Numbered from the stretch's first letter, positions 14,010-38,412 are shown. The stretch is DNA of 64,000 nt from Dermatophagoides farinae (GCF_024713945.1 NC_134679.1:3539001-3603000), one strand, 5' to 3'. Numbers and translations are program-made. Notes: generated by a model from the letters alone, not told the origin.

Positions 14010-14888
14010 ATAATTTTTAAGATATCGTAATAATTATTCAACAGCAGTGAAAAAAGAAGAAAAAAAAATCTGAACACAAAAAAATAAAGTCAATGTTCTT
14101 GTTATACTATAGTAAACTCTTGTTTTCTTGGAAATATTATTATTTTTATATATTAAACATTACACACACAGTTATTATTAATAATTAATCATCATGATGA
14201 TTATCAATGTTGGTTATTGCCCTGGTTTCTATGAAATTATTTGTTGATTTTTTTTGTTTTGTTTTGAATGAAGGTTTTGTCATTGAAAAAAAAAGATTGA
14301 AAATCAATTCAAACAAATCAAGGTTAGTAGAATTGTATTCAAAATGTCAACAAACAGTATTGATTGACTGAATAATCCTATTGTTATTTATTGTTGTTTA
14401 TCTCATCAAATCATCATCATCATCATCATTATTATTATTATTATTTAGGATGATTTCAGGGATGTAAAGAAAAATGGATTGAGATTGTTTATATATATTC
14501 AAATTAGAGAAAAATATAGAAAGCTATTTTTGGTCATATCTGAACTACCAACCCCAGAACAAAACAAAACAAAAAAAAACACATTCTCACTTTAATCTCT
14601 GGACACTGGACTATACACCGCACAGCACACCTTTTTTTCATCAAAAAAAAAAAAAAAAAAATAGATTGCTACATACACAGCTCTCGGTTCTTTAATCGAA
14701 CACCATTGGATATCCAAATCAAGATAAAAATAGATCGACTTGATATGTTTGTGTGTATGTGTGTGTGTGTGTGAGAATGGTCAAAGCATTTTTCTTTCAT
14801 GTGAATGATGATTATGATATAGCCATGTTGATGATGGTTATGATCATTTTCATAACATCATAAAACCAAATCTACAAAAGTGTTCCTT

Positions 14889-14910
14889 TCTCTCTCTCTC
14901 TCTCTCTCTC
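14889..14910 (+). repeat. (TC)11 microsatellite
   Basis: A pure pyrimidine dinucleotide run, with further pyrimidine-rich sequence on both sides. Confidence 0.9.
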
Positions 14911-17164
14911 TTTTCTTTCTATATCTTGCTCTTGTTTTCCATCAAAATTTGAATGTAATGATTTGATCACATACACACACACACTCTTATTTTTTTTTCT
15001 GATCATAAGAACCTGAATGACCAACAAGAGCATTTGACCAGCGATCAGAAATGTAAAGAACAGAAATCTATTTTCAGATTTCATGTTATTCCTTTTTGCT
15101 ATCCCCTGTATATACAACTCTATTACATTAGTTTAGACATATGTTAAAGTAAAAGAAAGAAAAATGTATTTTTTTTCTGAAAAAAAATGAATCCGATTTA
15201 TGATCGAAAATGATGACCGATCTGATGACAAAGAAACAAGTTCAACCCTTTATTTGATTTGTGATGATGATAATGATGATAACATTTCAAATTTAATCAG
15301 ACCAAAAAAATAAATATGGATCATCCCCTTGACATAACTTAGTTTTGAATGATGAATGAATGGATTGTTGACATATACAAACACACACACACACAAGCAG
15401 AGAATAGTCCAAAAATTTTATTTTCTCATAATGGATCAATGAACTTGAATTTTGAAAAGAAAAGCAAAAAAAAAATTTGAATGAATGAATGCATTTATAT
15501 GTGTGATATATATAATTTATAGTTTTCTTTATTTATTTGTTCATTTGACTATTCAATTTTTTTTCTGTGTGGTTTAGGTAATTTTATTTGTTGTTTTGGC
15601 TATTATTTATTATGATTTATAATAGAAATTTAATCTCTTGAACACGATATGATCGGTTAGTAAGATGATGATGATGATGATGTTGTTGAGATCATTTATA
15701 CCCAATCACGAAATACGCAACATGATAAGTGAATTCGGATGAATTGGAAAAAAAAATCCTTTCTTCCCCCTCCTCTCCCCTCAATGAAATTGTTCACTTG
15801 AATCCTTTTTGTAATCACAACCACGCGTAAAGGAATAAAACAAAAACAATAGAACAAAATAGAAAAAAATGTTTTGACTGTTGAGAATGCAAAAAAAGGC
15901 ATTTTTTTCCAACGAAACAAAAATTTAATAAAAAAAAATCTTCATAGGCCAAAATATTAGTGCCCGAAACAAACGGAACGAGTAAACGGAATTTTAATTA
16001 GCTCTTTTTTTTCTAATAGTATCTAGCGATTGGTCAAGACTGATTGAATGAATGGCTGGCTGCTGCTGCCTGACTGTTTTTCGTTTCACGTACCATTGCA
16101 CATTGTGTATTTATAATTCGAGTTTTTTTCTTTCTTTCTGATTACCCAAACCTAAATAATGTAGTCTCTAATTCATTGATTTTGCAATCATCTCTTTTAT
16201 CTTGTTGGTTGATTTATTCGTCATCTGTTAAGTGGAAAAAACTGATTATCATTTACGATTTTTTCTTTTTTTTCATTGATTTACGATTGTATTGAGTTTT
16301 TTTTTCTGGCTTAAAGCCGACTTTCACTCATCTGACATTTGGAATGGCTGACTGATGATGATGATGATGATGATAACCGCAACGGGCATTTTAACTTCAT
16401 TTTTTTTCTTCACTTGTCGAGTATTTCTGTTCTTAAATGGGTGAAAAAATCTAAATCCGGTTTTAGTGCATGCATACGGCACGAGATGATTGTTTATGGA
16501 ATCATTGGATTTATAAATATAACGATGAATTTCTTTCGATATTTAATTTACATTTATCCATAATGAATGATATATCAAATCCATAGGACACACACACACA
16601 CATATATATGATTAACCTAGATTGTGAGAAAAAAAAGAAAAAACACTGTAATCCAATAGGAATTCATTTAACCGGCATTCATTTTTCCGGTTACCAGATC
16701 AATACGATCAAATAACTGGATTTTTTCCATCATTTATCATTGTATCTAATAATGGCGATCTTATCAAATGAAAAAGACCTAGAAATTTCAATCACTTAAT
16801 CTGACTTTCATCTGTGTGGTTTTTTTTGCACTTTGATTCGAATAAATAACCCTGATGGTGATGATGATGATGATGATAAATTAAATTCCAAAAAAGATGA
16901 TATTTTTATATATTAATGGCCATTTATGGAACATTCATGCTCATCATATATCGTAAGACAAGATTAGCCAATTGATGATTTTTTTTTCTGTGTTTTCTCT
17001 ACATGTTTTTGTTCTCTTTTCATTTTTTAAAAATTTCAATTTACGCAAACATCTATAGTCACATCTATAAAGATCATCATCAACAGTAATTCAGATGGTG
17101 AGAGAGACAAACAATATCAGAGTGAATTGAAAAGAGAACGAAAGTTATTTGAAATGAAAAGAGA

Positions 17165-17184
17165 TTTTTTTTTTTTTTTTTTTT
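17165..17184 (+). repeat. Poly(T) run of 20
   Basis: An uninterrupted run of T in the gene-poor tract. No retroposed gene body or target duplication could be recognised beside it. Confidence 0.85.
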
Positions 17185-17836
17185 GATGACTGGAATATTG
17201 CGGTCTATATTGACTAAGTTATTCGGTCAGTCAGTCAGTGATTTGTTATCCATTTCATTGGTTGAGTTTTTTTTTTGATGAATAATTATGATTTTAATAA
17301 TGACGATGATCCGATTGTCATAGATGATCATTATCGAATCATAATTATTGTGAAGATCTAGAAGAAAAAAAAATTCAACACCAATCTCATTATTTTGATT
17401 CATTTTCGTTTCACCATAATTCATGTGTACCATCAAATCATGATGCTGTTGGTATCTTGATAAGTTTTTTTTTCACTTCTGTATATCGAATTTTATTCAT
17501 TTGATTTTCTATCAACAAAAAAAGAAGCAATTCATAAAGCATTCTTTTCTTGTTTCTTTTTTGTTCATCATCATCATCATCATTATCATCATCTGGAACA
17601 CATCGTGTCTACTTCATTTAAAAGCAAAAAAAAAAATTCATTCAAGATAACCATCGTATTCACACACGCACACACATACATACACAAACACACATAAACG
17701 ACAATGGTTCTTCATCAAAGGTAATAAATAATTTTTTTTTTTGCTTTTTTGTTCATTCAATTTGACATACATTTAAACGTAATTGAACCGTCGAAAACGT
17801 CATTAGTTCACTGTTTCGAAACAATCATCAACAATT

Positions 17837-17890
17837 TTGTTGTTGTTGTTGTTGTTCATTCATTCATTCATTCATGTTGTTGTTGTTGTA
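17837..17890 (+). repeat. Compound (TGT)n-(CATT)n-(GTT)n microsatellite
   Basis: A GTT array is followed by four to five CATT units and then a second GTT array. The same triplet array flanks a tetramer array, which suggests insertion or expansion of CATT inside an older (GTT)n tract. Confidence 0.85.
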
Positions 17891-18181
17891 GTATTTGTGC
17901 TAGTGAATTTGTGTGAAATTCAAATAAAAAAAAATTGATCAACAATTTCAAAAAGATAAAAAAAACCTCAAGCCTTACCACTCATCAGCAGAAGAGGAAC
18001 CTGTTTCATTGATTGAATGAAGAAATGATGATGAAATAAATCATAGATAATGATAATAAAGAGAGCAAGCAAGCAAGTCACAGGGCCACAAAAACAAAAT
18101 TGAACAAAATTCCTAAATTCTTGATTTTCACATGTTTTATTTTTGTATAACACAATCTCAACCATCACAGGCATTTTTTTT

Positions 18182-18199
18182 TGCTGCTGCTGCTGCTGC
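18182..18199 (+). repeat. (TGC)6 microsatellite
   Basis: Six tandem TGC units after a T run. This is one of very few GC-containing triplet arrays in the non-coding part of the window. Confidence 0.9.
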
Positions 18200-19146
18200 T
18201 TTCATGTGATATAACCAAGGTCTAGATGGTCAAGTTTCAGATTTCATAAAAAATTTGTTGTTTTTTTGCCGTAGTTTACATCTGATTTGTGTGGCATGTG
18301 TAATGTAAGCTTTATTTTTTTCCCTTACGATATTGTTTTCAATTTCATTGTCGATGTCCATTTTTTTTTTTGTTTTTGATTGTGGATCTATAATTCTCTT
18401 CAGCTCTCCACTATGTTAAGTAGATTAAATCTTAATACTCATGAAATATGGACGTTTTGGTCATCTAATTGACCCAAAGTGCCCTTGTATAAAACAGCTT
18501 ATATCTAGTCAACAACAATCCAACAATTTCATATGTTGAAGAGAAAATTATTAATAACGAAAACGACAAAACAAGATTGCTGAACAAAAGGCCTACTTCA
18601 TCCAATTCGTTGCAATGACAATAAGAAAAAAAATTTTCAATCGATAAAATAATAAAATAAAAACGGAAGTTTCAAGATTGATGCTGACAGGCAAACAAAT
18701 AAAATAACAAACAAATGAAACACATGAAACGATACTTTTGGCTAATTTACTCTCTGATTTGGTTAAAACGTGAACTTAAATGACAAAACATTTGAATGAT
18801 GGTGGGCTATACAATGCTTCCGTCGTATTTTGATATCACGTTTTGATTGTGACATGTATCAATCAATTTCTAATCAATTTTATTCAATATTCATTCATTG
18901 TAAATTTATCAAATAGATTGCTTTGGCTTTACATTCGTCATTATTGATATTGTGAATTTTTTCGTCACGATCAAAAATTTAAATTACCGTGATAGGTGTG
19001 GAAAGTTAAAATCTGTTTTCACTTCTAAAATTTTATATAATTTTAAAATCTAAATATTTATGCCATTTCATTCAGCGTTTCCTGACTGTTCTCATGGAAT
19101 TATTAATTTTTTTTTCATTTCCTACTTTAGATCATTGGTGGCAAAT

Positions 19147-22031
19147 ATGTTACCTCATCGGACGCCATTCACAATAATTATAGCCATTTTAGCTGCCGTT
19201 ATCATTGGTTCATCTGCCAATAGCCAAGATAATAGTCATCATCATAATAAAAATGACGAAATAGTGAGCTTCGAGTTGCCCACCGAAACCGAAACCGATA
19301 CTCATACTCATCATAATCAACAACAACGACAATCGCAAGTTCAACATCTGCATCATGAAATATCGCCACCGATCAAGCGACAAATTTCAAATAATCCTAA
19401 CTATCAATATTATAATCTTGAGCTGCCAAATACAAACACTACGAATTTTGTAAGTTATTAGCAAATTGTTGTCGAGATTTAATTTAATACAATTTCATTT
19501 TATCATTTTCATAGCAATTACCACCTGTTGAGGATCATTTTATCCATTATCATCAACCACAATCACAGCCTTCACGTGATCAAACACAGCCGCAACCTGT
19601 TCATCGTCATCATTCACTTTCTAATCATCATAATCAGCAGCCACAACAAGCGCAATATCATCAACCACAGCCACAATATATCCAACCACAATCACAATCG
19701 GCTAGCAACCAGGATCAATTCAATTCGATTCGTCGTTATCCACAGTTTCAACAAAATCAACCGCTAACAAATAATGAGCCATTGATTTCAGTCATAAGCG
19801 GTGCAAATCAATTTCATCCATCTCAATCGGTCTCATGGAATCCACCACCAACGCATTTTCCACCACCACCAATATCGCCACCTCAATCATCTTCATCATC
19901 TTCAGTTTTGAATTCAGCTCAAGCACCATCATCATTGCCCGATTCGATCAGTAATATTCCACAAAATTCTCCACAATCATCAATTGTATCATCATCACAA
20001 TCGAATGCCAATCAATTTAATGCTCAGCTGGTTGATTCTTCCAACAACCAACGAACAAATTCACGAAGTCAGTCTCAATCGTTTTCGCCATCAAAACCAA
20101 GTGAATCTTCAGTACAATCACAGCCCGCTTATCCATTCCAATATGAAGATTTGCAATCAAATGCAAATAAATCGAGAATAAATTTTCGACCGGGTAATCA
20201 TAATTTATTGGCCCCGATTTCCGAACCACCACCACCAGCACCAGATTCTACGCCAATACCAACTCGATCAACAGTTCCACCATCGTCAACACCAGCCATA
20301 GCCAATAAGACAGCTCCAACAAATAGTAGCGATAATAAAAAAGATGATGTCGTTATCTATTATTACTATTATTATGATGATGACAAAAATGCAAAAAATG
20401 ATCCGAACAATGAACTAGATGCTATTCCTTCTTTAGAAGGATTTGATGGTGGTGTTAATTCCCAATCACAACCACCGTCATCATCACATTCACAATCGAC
20501 TGTTGGTAATCCACCGGGTAAAATCCTTGTTAAACAACCGGCTGATTCTCATAAAATGATGACAGATCTACATTCTGGTGCCAACGTTAAACCACTTGAT
20601 ATATCGGCAATTTTAAATCCATCTACGTCAAATTCCGAACATAGAAAGCCAACTCAACCACAGCAGCAATCATCATCACAACCAATCACATCGACATCAG
20701 CTCAAATTCAACAACCGTCACAACCTTCTATTTTGCCACCAATAACTAATCATACGAGCCTTGTGTCAAACATTTTCCGATATGGAAATCAGCAACAATC
20801 ACAACCTGTAACAATATCTACTCCTCAAGCTCCATCTCAATTGCCATCACATTTTGAACCAGAAAAAATTCAACCACAGTTTATAGGTATCGAAAAATTA
20901 CCAGAACACGATCAACCTCGTATTTCTTCGCCTCAAATACCGGCCAGTACTGCAGTTCCAACCTTAACTTCACGAACATCAACTTTACAGCAATATTCAA
21001 CTACCACTTCCGCCCGACCACGATTCACGACTACCACAACAACAACAACAACAACAACTCCTACGCCAAGTACAACGGAAGCATCGACAACAACTGAATC
21101 ACCACGTAGACGTTTTGGTAATCGCCGACCTGGATTCGGGGCTCCAAACCGTTCTACTCCATCATATAGAAATCGGTTATCAACTACAACTACTACAACT
21201 ACAACCACTTCAGCACCACCACGAACATTTACACGAGCTCCGCCTGTTAGCTATAATAATCCAGCGGCCGTTAATCTTCGCCGTAATCGTCCATTATCTA
21301 ATAATCGATTCCGTCGTCCACAACGCCCGGGATTCGGTTCACCCATAAATGATGAACGCCATTCTGGAGATGACCAACAAGGTGATGGCAAAGAACAAAA
21401 TCCCTCTTCAACGTCTACAACAACTACAACAACAACAGCCGCACCACATCGCACAGCACAAGATCAATCATCACCTTCATCTAGACGTTTCGGTAATCGA
21501 GGGCGATATGGAGGACGAGGTAGTTATCAACCACAACCAAGTACTGGACGGCCGAGTACAGAAGCATCATCAAGTACGACTGATACTGCTACACAATCTA
21601 CCACAAGACGTCCAAGCGTTTATGCAAGCCGTAATCGACCCCAACTTCGTGGTGGTGGTGGTCGATTACCGTTCTTACGAAATCGAAATCGCAATCAACC
21701 TGAAGAACAATCAGCCATTTCATCTACAACGGAAACCACTGTGGCCGCTTCTGTTTCTGCAGCTTCAGACGACCAAGGAAATGCTGGTGGAAACGATGAA
21801 ACAGCAGCAGCAGCTGCTATAGAATCGGGTTCACAGCCAGCATCTGGAAATAGTGATTCTGATTTAGAATCACAACCTGCTTTAGGTGAATCATCTTTAT
21901 CATCAACCCCATCATCATCAACTGAACGGCCTAAAATCGGTGGTGGACGACAACGACCTGCATTGTTTGGAAATCGACCAAGGCCAAATCTATTTGGACG
22001 AAGAGCTCCAACGCCAGCTCAAAGTGCCTAA
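19147..22031 (+). CDS. Secreted mucin-like, Gln/Ser/Thr-rich protein with Arg/Gly blocks
   Basis: Two coding exons, 19147-19449 and 19515-22031, join in phase 0 across a 65 bp intron (donor GTAAGT, acceptor TTTTCATAG) and give about 939 residues. An acceptor at 19130 (CTACTTTAG) just before the ATG implies a 5' untranslated exon upstream. The N-terminus (MLPHRTPFTIIIAILAAVII, then GSSANS) is a good signal peptide. Then follow His/Gln-rich, Pro/Ser/Gln-rich and acidic regions, including DDVVIYYYYYYDDD at about residues 378-391. The last third alternates poly-Thr tracts with basic blocks such as RRRFGNRRPGFG, RRFGNRGRYGGRG and ALFGNRPRPNLFGRR. No folded domain or cysteine framework was found. 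Thr/Ser tracts fit O-glycosylation and the Tyr run could allow cross-linking; a cuticle, matrix or secretion role is inference. A neuropeptide-like precursor is less likely. Confidence 0.8.
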
Positions 22032-22703
22032 ATCTAAACATGACTGTTTTAAACAAATTGAAAGGCCATTTAATTTCATTCTATTTATTTCTATTTTTTA
22101 CGATTTGGATTTTTCAACTATTGGATATTCGATTAATTTTTAATAATTATTCATTTGTATTTATTTTCAGATTTTCAATCACTATTATATCGTGTTTATG
22201 TACAAAATCAAAGAAAAAATCAACCATATAAGCGAAAAAAAATTCGAATCATTTATTTTCGGATCAATATTTTTGAGTAAATTTACAAATTAAATTTCTT
22301 AATAATAAAAAATTCAGTTAATTGAACCGTTGAGTTATGTTATTTTTTTCTCATTGACAAAATGCTTGGAATGTTTAGAATGATTGTCTGATGTCTAGGA
22401 GATTGTGATATAAATAGATTGATGTTGATGATGTTCATGGCCATTATTGATATAAATATCATTCGAAGTGTATGATGATGATCGCATTTTTTAGCTTTGC
22501 CTCCAGTTGAATGTAGTTCGTTCTATATATACATATAAAATGATCAACAATTGGATTGTACCCAAAATTGTAGCTTAATTGTCATTGAATATTTTGTCAA
22601 AATCATTGCATTGTAATAAGATGCGAATTTTAACCAAAGGATTCGGCTAATGATAAGGATGTCGCCCGTGGTGACGGGATTGTGATTTTTTCAACGATTG
22701 GAA
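22032..22703. other. 3' UTR of mucin-like gene and aquaporin upstream region
   Basis: After the stop at 22031 the sequence is A/T-rich with a poly(A) signal AATAAA at 22304-22309. The remaining 390 bp up to the aquaporin ATG should carry its promoter and leader; no TATA box was singled out. Confidence 0.5.
22304..22309 (+). terminator. Poly(A) signal, mucin-like gene
   Basis: AATAAA lies about 270 bp after the stop codon at 22031, in A-rich sequence. It is the first exact hexamer after the gene. Confidence 0.5.
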
Positions 22704-23631
22704 ATGGCCATACAAATTACGGTCGAAGATCATTTCATCCCATATCTAGTGCTCATTTTTAACGTGTTTATAGCACATTTAGCTCGATCAATTTCAATTC
22801 GCATTTTACCTATTAACATTCATATTATTATAAATGAATTAATTTCAACTATAGAATTATGTGCCTGCTGTGCTGAACTTGGACCAGTTTGGGAATTACA
22901 TGGTAATCATGGTATAGCTATAGCATTATTTCTTTTATGTGTTTGGTGGTGTCAAGCATGGGGAGATGCAGAAGCCTGTCCTTGTGGTCCGGTAGAAGAA
23001 ATGTTCATAATGGGAAGATCGATTAATTCGCCAGACTTGATAAAAAAATTAACGGGACAATTATTAGGCGCATGGCTCACTTGGAAGTAAATGCTAAAAA
23101 AAATAAACATAAACAAAATTTATTAAGTTGTAAAATCTGTTTCTGTTTAGATATACTTCTTGGATCTGGTGTTGGCATTTAACCGAACAACATCATCATC
23201 TACATGAGGCCCCATGTGAAGCATCGTTATATGTTTCACCTCTATATGGTGCTTTGATCGAAGGTCTAATCACATTTATTAGCCGTATCGTTGCGCTTGA
23301 ATCGGAAAAATGGAATCACATCATTTCAACTGTGGCTAATTCAATGACAAGTGTATTACTCGTTTTATTCGGTAAGATATCAATCGATCGTACGAAATTA
23401 TATTAATAAACATAAAAATTAATAAAAATTAAAATAGCACTCAATACAACTGGTGGTTTTTTCAATCCAATATTGGCTTCAGCTTTGATGATCGGCTGTA
23501 AAGGCAATACATATTGGGAACATTTTCAAGTTTATTGGTTCGGAGCTATGGTCGGCAGTTTGTTGGCTCGATGGATACATAATAATTTATTGGATTCAAC
23601 CACAATCAATAAAAACAACAAATATGATTAA
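22704..23631 (+). CDS. Unorthodox aquaporin, AQP11/12-like
   Basis: Three exons, 22704-23086, 23151-23371 and 23438-23631, join in matching phases (2, then 1) and give 265 residues, close to the roughly 270 of AQP11. Introns are 64 and 66 bp. The ATG at 22704 was chosen; the frame opens at a TTG two codons earlier. Hydrophobic segments alternate with short loops as in the six-helix MIP fold. The first half contains GHxGIAIALFLL-type helix sequence then WGDAEACPCGPVEE, where CPC stands at the first NPA box. The second half contains TTGGFFNPILASAL, where NPI replaces the second NPA, then a WEHF-VYWFGAMVGSLLARW helix, matching the AQP11/12 pattern. The family acts in intracellular membranes and moves water, glycerol or peroxide; the substrate here is unknown. 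The stop is only 20 bp from the stop of aladin on the other strand. Confidence 0.85.
23586..23591 (-). terminator. Poly(A) signal for aladin, inside aquaporin exon 3
   Basis: TTTATT on the plus strand reads AATAAA on the minus strand, about 60 bp beyond the aladin stop. It lies within the aquaporin coding sequence. Confidence 0.5.
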
Positions 23632-23651
23632 ACTAATGCAAAATCAAATTT

Positions 23652-25677
23652 CTAATCATATTGAACACGTGTTGAATAAAGTACAGATCGACGAAAAGGT
23701 GTTGATGGTGGTGTGGATGTGCCAAAAGATTTTGTTTTCTCTGGTTGCCTAGATTTTTTTCCAGTATGCGTTTGTGATAATATAATCGAACCATTACCAT
23801 TGTGTTGAAGTGGCGAGGCAATTGAACAACGACTTAAAGAAAATTCACCGGCTCGGCGAACAAAACTGGATTCATCAAAACTGGTGCACAATGAAGTTAG
23901 CGAACGAATCGATTCGTTTGGTGTACGATCGTTTTTGTCTATATCAGTGTCTTCTAGTGGTATATGTGTCAAAATACCATTTGACCAACAAATAGTAATC
24001 AAACAACCAGGATCAACGTAATTGTCATGAAAATTCATCGATAGACATCGAACGTTTTTTCCAGAAGTGAATGCCGGTTTGAGAATACGAAATGGTTGAA
24101 TATTTAGGCCAGGATTTAAACTGGTGCTAAATATTGCTATTGTTTCCATAGGATCTAAAATAAACAAATGTTACAAAAATTCTCTTTATAAAACACAATA
24201 CCTTGAAATGAAACCACCAATTTGGTGCATTTAATATCCCAGCATAACTGGTGAATAATCGGTAGAGAAGTTATGCCATCCTGATTGAAAAATTGTCGTG
24301 TGTCAAGTATTAATGTACATTGATCACTGGAACCGCCACCAACGTCGTCGGCTTCGGCTCGATCATAAAATGTTAATGCAAAGATTTTGGATGATTGTTT
24401 AGGCACAAACAACATGATCATTCCGTTTGGTCGTAACCATACTGCAGTTTGACAGAGTTGTCGATTGTGTTCAGGGGGGAATGTCCAAAATTTGTAAGAC
24501 CATTTAATCGATTCGAATACACAAATTGGTTTAGAGCGTAGGGTTGTCAAAGCCAATAGCCGTCGTCCATCAGGTGACCATTGAAGTGAGGTCAGTTGAG
24601 GCAAATGAATCAATGATGAAAGTTGTTTCATTCGAATAGATTCGATTTTTGCCAATTGACATTTATCATCGAATCGACACAACGACAGTGAAGCATTACG
24701 GGGTGAACAACTGACCAACATATTGCCATTCATATTAAATGCTAAACTGGTAATTGGACTTTGTAGATGTGTATTCACGATTTGTAATGAAGGCTGCTGC
24801 CTGGTAGATAAAGATTCTGCTTTGACTTGAGCCAGTAAAGCTGGGGATGATTGAACAACATTCGTCGATAGGGATTCAAAACGCCAGATGAGTATCTTAT
24901 CACGACAAGCCACAACCAATACATTATCCAATTTGGGATGCCAACACATTGAGGATATTTGTCTTTGATGAACATTTTTCACGCATGTTATATGATTTAA
25001 TGGCCGTTTATGATCGGCCGAATATACATAAATAAGATCATTGACTAATGCCAATGCACATCGAAGCGAGCTAGGATGCCAGACAAACGTACGTACTAGA
25101 CCAGATTTCCACCCGGAATTCAAATTGAATTCATTTAATAGATCATCATCGGAATACTAATGATGGAACGAGGAGATATTAATAAATCACAACACAATTG
25201 TTATCGAAATTATAATTACCGTATCAAATGGATAGAAATACATATGAATTGCAAGATATATGGAATAAATTTGTAGGATGATTAAGGCAAATATGTACAA
25301 CAATAATAGGCCATAATTTTTGCTATTCGTTGGTTTGCCAGAATGATTGTCATCACTTTTTTGTTTTGATTGTCGATGATATTCATGATACGATTGTTTA
25401 ATAAAATTCAACATAGAGATGAATCCTTTTGTGCGATAATGACGCAATAGACGAACAAAAAGATTTTGATCATTTCGCTCAACAAATATATCACGACAAA
25501 GATGTTCGGGTGCCAATGCTGGTTTCACAATATCATCATTTTGTATTAAAATTCGAGGATATTTTTGTCCCTGTAATGAAAATGGTCATAAATGAACAAT
25601 AAAATTAATGTCATATTTACCATATGATTAATGAGATCAGAATCAACAAACGAATCATCAATCAGAATTTGTTCCAT
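23652..25677 (-). CDS. AAAS: Aladin, WD-repeat nucleoporin
   Basis: Four exons on the minus strand, 25677-25621, 25570-25220, 25156-24202 and 24154-23652, join in phases 0, 0 and 1 and give 621 residues (human aladin has 546). Introns are short (50, 63 and 47 bp). The ATG at 25677 (MEQILIDDSF) starts a complete frame. The conserved core begins near residue 150 with RTFVWHPSSLRCALAL and continues through ISSMCWHPKLDNVLVVAC, ILIWRFE, SLQWSPDGRRLLALT and ITICWSNGILTHIPL, which match the order of human aladin (VFAWHPH, VLAVAC-ILIW, NLLWSPDGSKILATT, SVGWSTGRIAHIPL). Aladin sits on the cytoplasmic side of the nuclear pore, anchored by NDC1. A hydrophobic stretch near residue 100 and a Ser/Thr/Pro-rich C-terminal tail are local features. 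The gene converges on the aquaporin. Confidence 0.9.
23675..23680 (+). terminator. Poly(A) signal for aquaporin, inside aladin last exon
   Basis: AATAAA lies 44 bp after the aquaporin stop, within the coding sequence of aladin on the opposite strand. Confidence 0.55.
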
Positions 25678-37370
<11,693 letters not shown>

Positions 37371-37816
37371 TCTTATATGTGACAAACATGGGCAGCTTCT
37401 TCATATCGGCCAATGGATAATTGAATCTTTGTGCTTATTATTGTTGTTGTGTTGCCAAAGACTAAAAAGATTTTTTTGATTTCACTTAAAATTTGACACT
37501 TATTACATCATTGATTTATTCTTTATCAATATTGTGAAATATTTTATCCACTTTTTCATTATTTTTTATTTTTGTTATCGTGACCCTTTTTCCCTTTTTT
37601 GGATGGACATTCTGTACAAAAAACAGCCAAATTTTTTTTTTGGTATCTGGTCATTGTCATTGTACCACAAACCCCATTATACACCCGTTTCCCAATTTTT
37701 TTGCAACTTTGACTTGTTTTTTGTATGCGCCGTTGCCTCCTGTTCATTTTTAACCCTGAAATTATTTTCCAACCTCAACTTATAAGCCAACAATTCAAGA
37801 CTTATCTTTTGGTAAC

Positions 37817-37822
37817 AATAAA
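37817..37822 (+). terminator. Poly(A) signal, Scribble
   Basis: AATAAA lies about 450 bp after the Scribble stop and is followed by an A-rich stretch. Confidence 0.45.
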
Positions 37823-38412
37823 TTTTTAAAAAATGTACTACAAAATTTTAAATATTTTCAATTAGCTAAATATTAATTAAAAAAATTATTTATGTTTTTT
37901 AAATCACTTTACTTTTAATGATTCGCTTAAATTAACAATTTTTGGTACCACCAAAGGAATGAAAATCTCTAGAGATCTTGCCTCGACTAAAACATCACAA
38001 TAATTTTTTATTTTTAAATTCCCTTTTCAAATAATCAACGAGAAATTTTTTTTTGTTTGGTGTTTCATTACTTCAAGTTTATTTTCTCTTGTTATCGCGT
38101 CATAATGTCCGGCAAATTTTTCAGAATCATTTTTATATTTATGTCTGAAATTCGATATTCTTGATAAACTTATAAATCCAAAAGGATTTACTAAAAATTG
38201 ACAAGATCAACATGAGTTTTTTTTTTGCTAAATATTATTATTTAAGTATCGTTAACATGGAATTTTTTCCAAAGCAGTAGCCGTCACATGAACATGTTTG
38301 GAATACATAATACAATCTCAATGGATCAAATAATAATAATGAAATTTAAAATTCAAATTCAAAATGATCAATGTAAAGCCGATGATGATGATGATGATGA
38401 CGCTATCAGCCG

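Larger units (their letters stand above)
1924..19130. other. Gene-poor 17 kb tract rich in simple sequence
   Basis: No frame on either strand shows a recognisable domain, a signal peptide linked to a coherent protein, or a chain of phase-compatible exons. The open frames present (for example 5995-6861 minus and 12548-13072 minus) are Phe/Cys/Ser/Tyr- or Lys/Asn-rich translations of A/T runs. The tract holds many A and T homopolymers, (CAT)n, (GT)n, (TC)n and (GTT)n microsatellites and one duplicated segment copy. It could contain promoters or 5' untranslated exons of the LDLa gene (leftward) and the mucin-like gene (rightward), and regulatory DNA; none can be pinned down by eye. Confidence 0.6.

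Noticed and set aside
17165-17184. Poly(T) as the tail of a minus-strand retroposon
   Set aside because: No element body, internal promoter or target-site duplication was visible beside it.
20933-21208. Antisense frame rich in Val
   Set aside because: It is the complement of the poly-Thr codons of the mucin-like gene.
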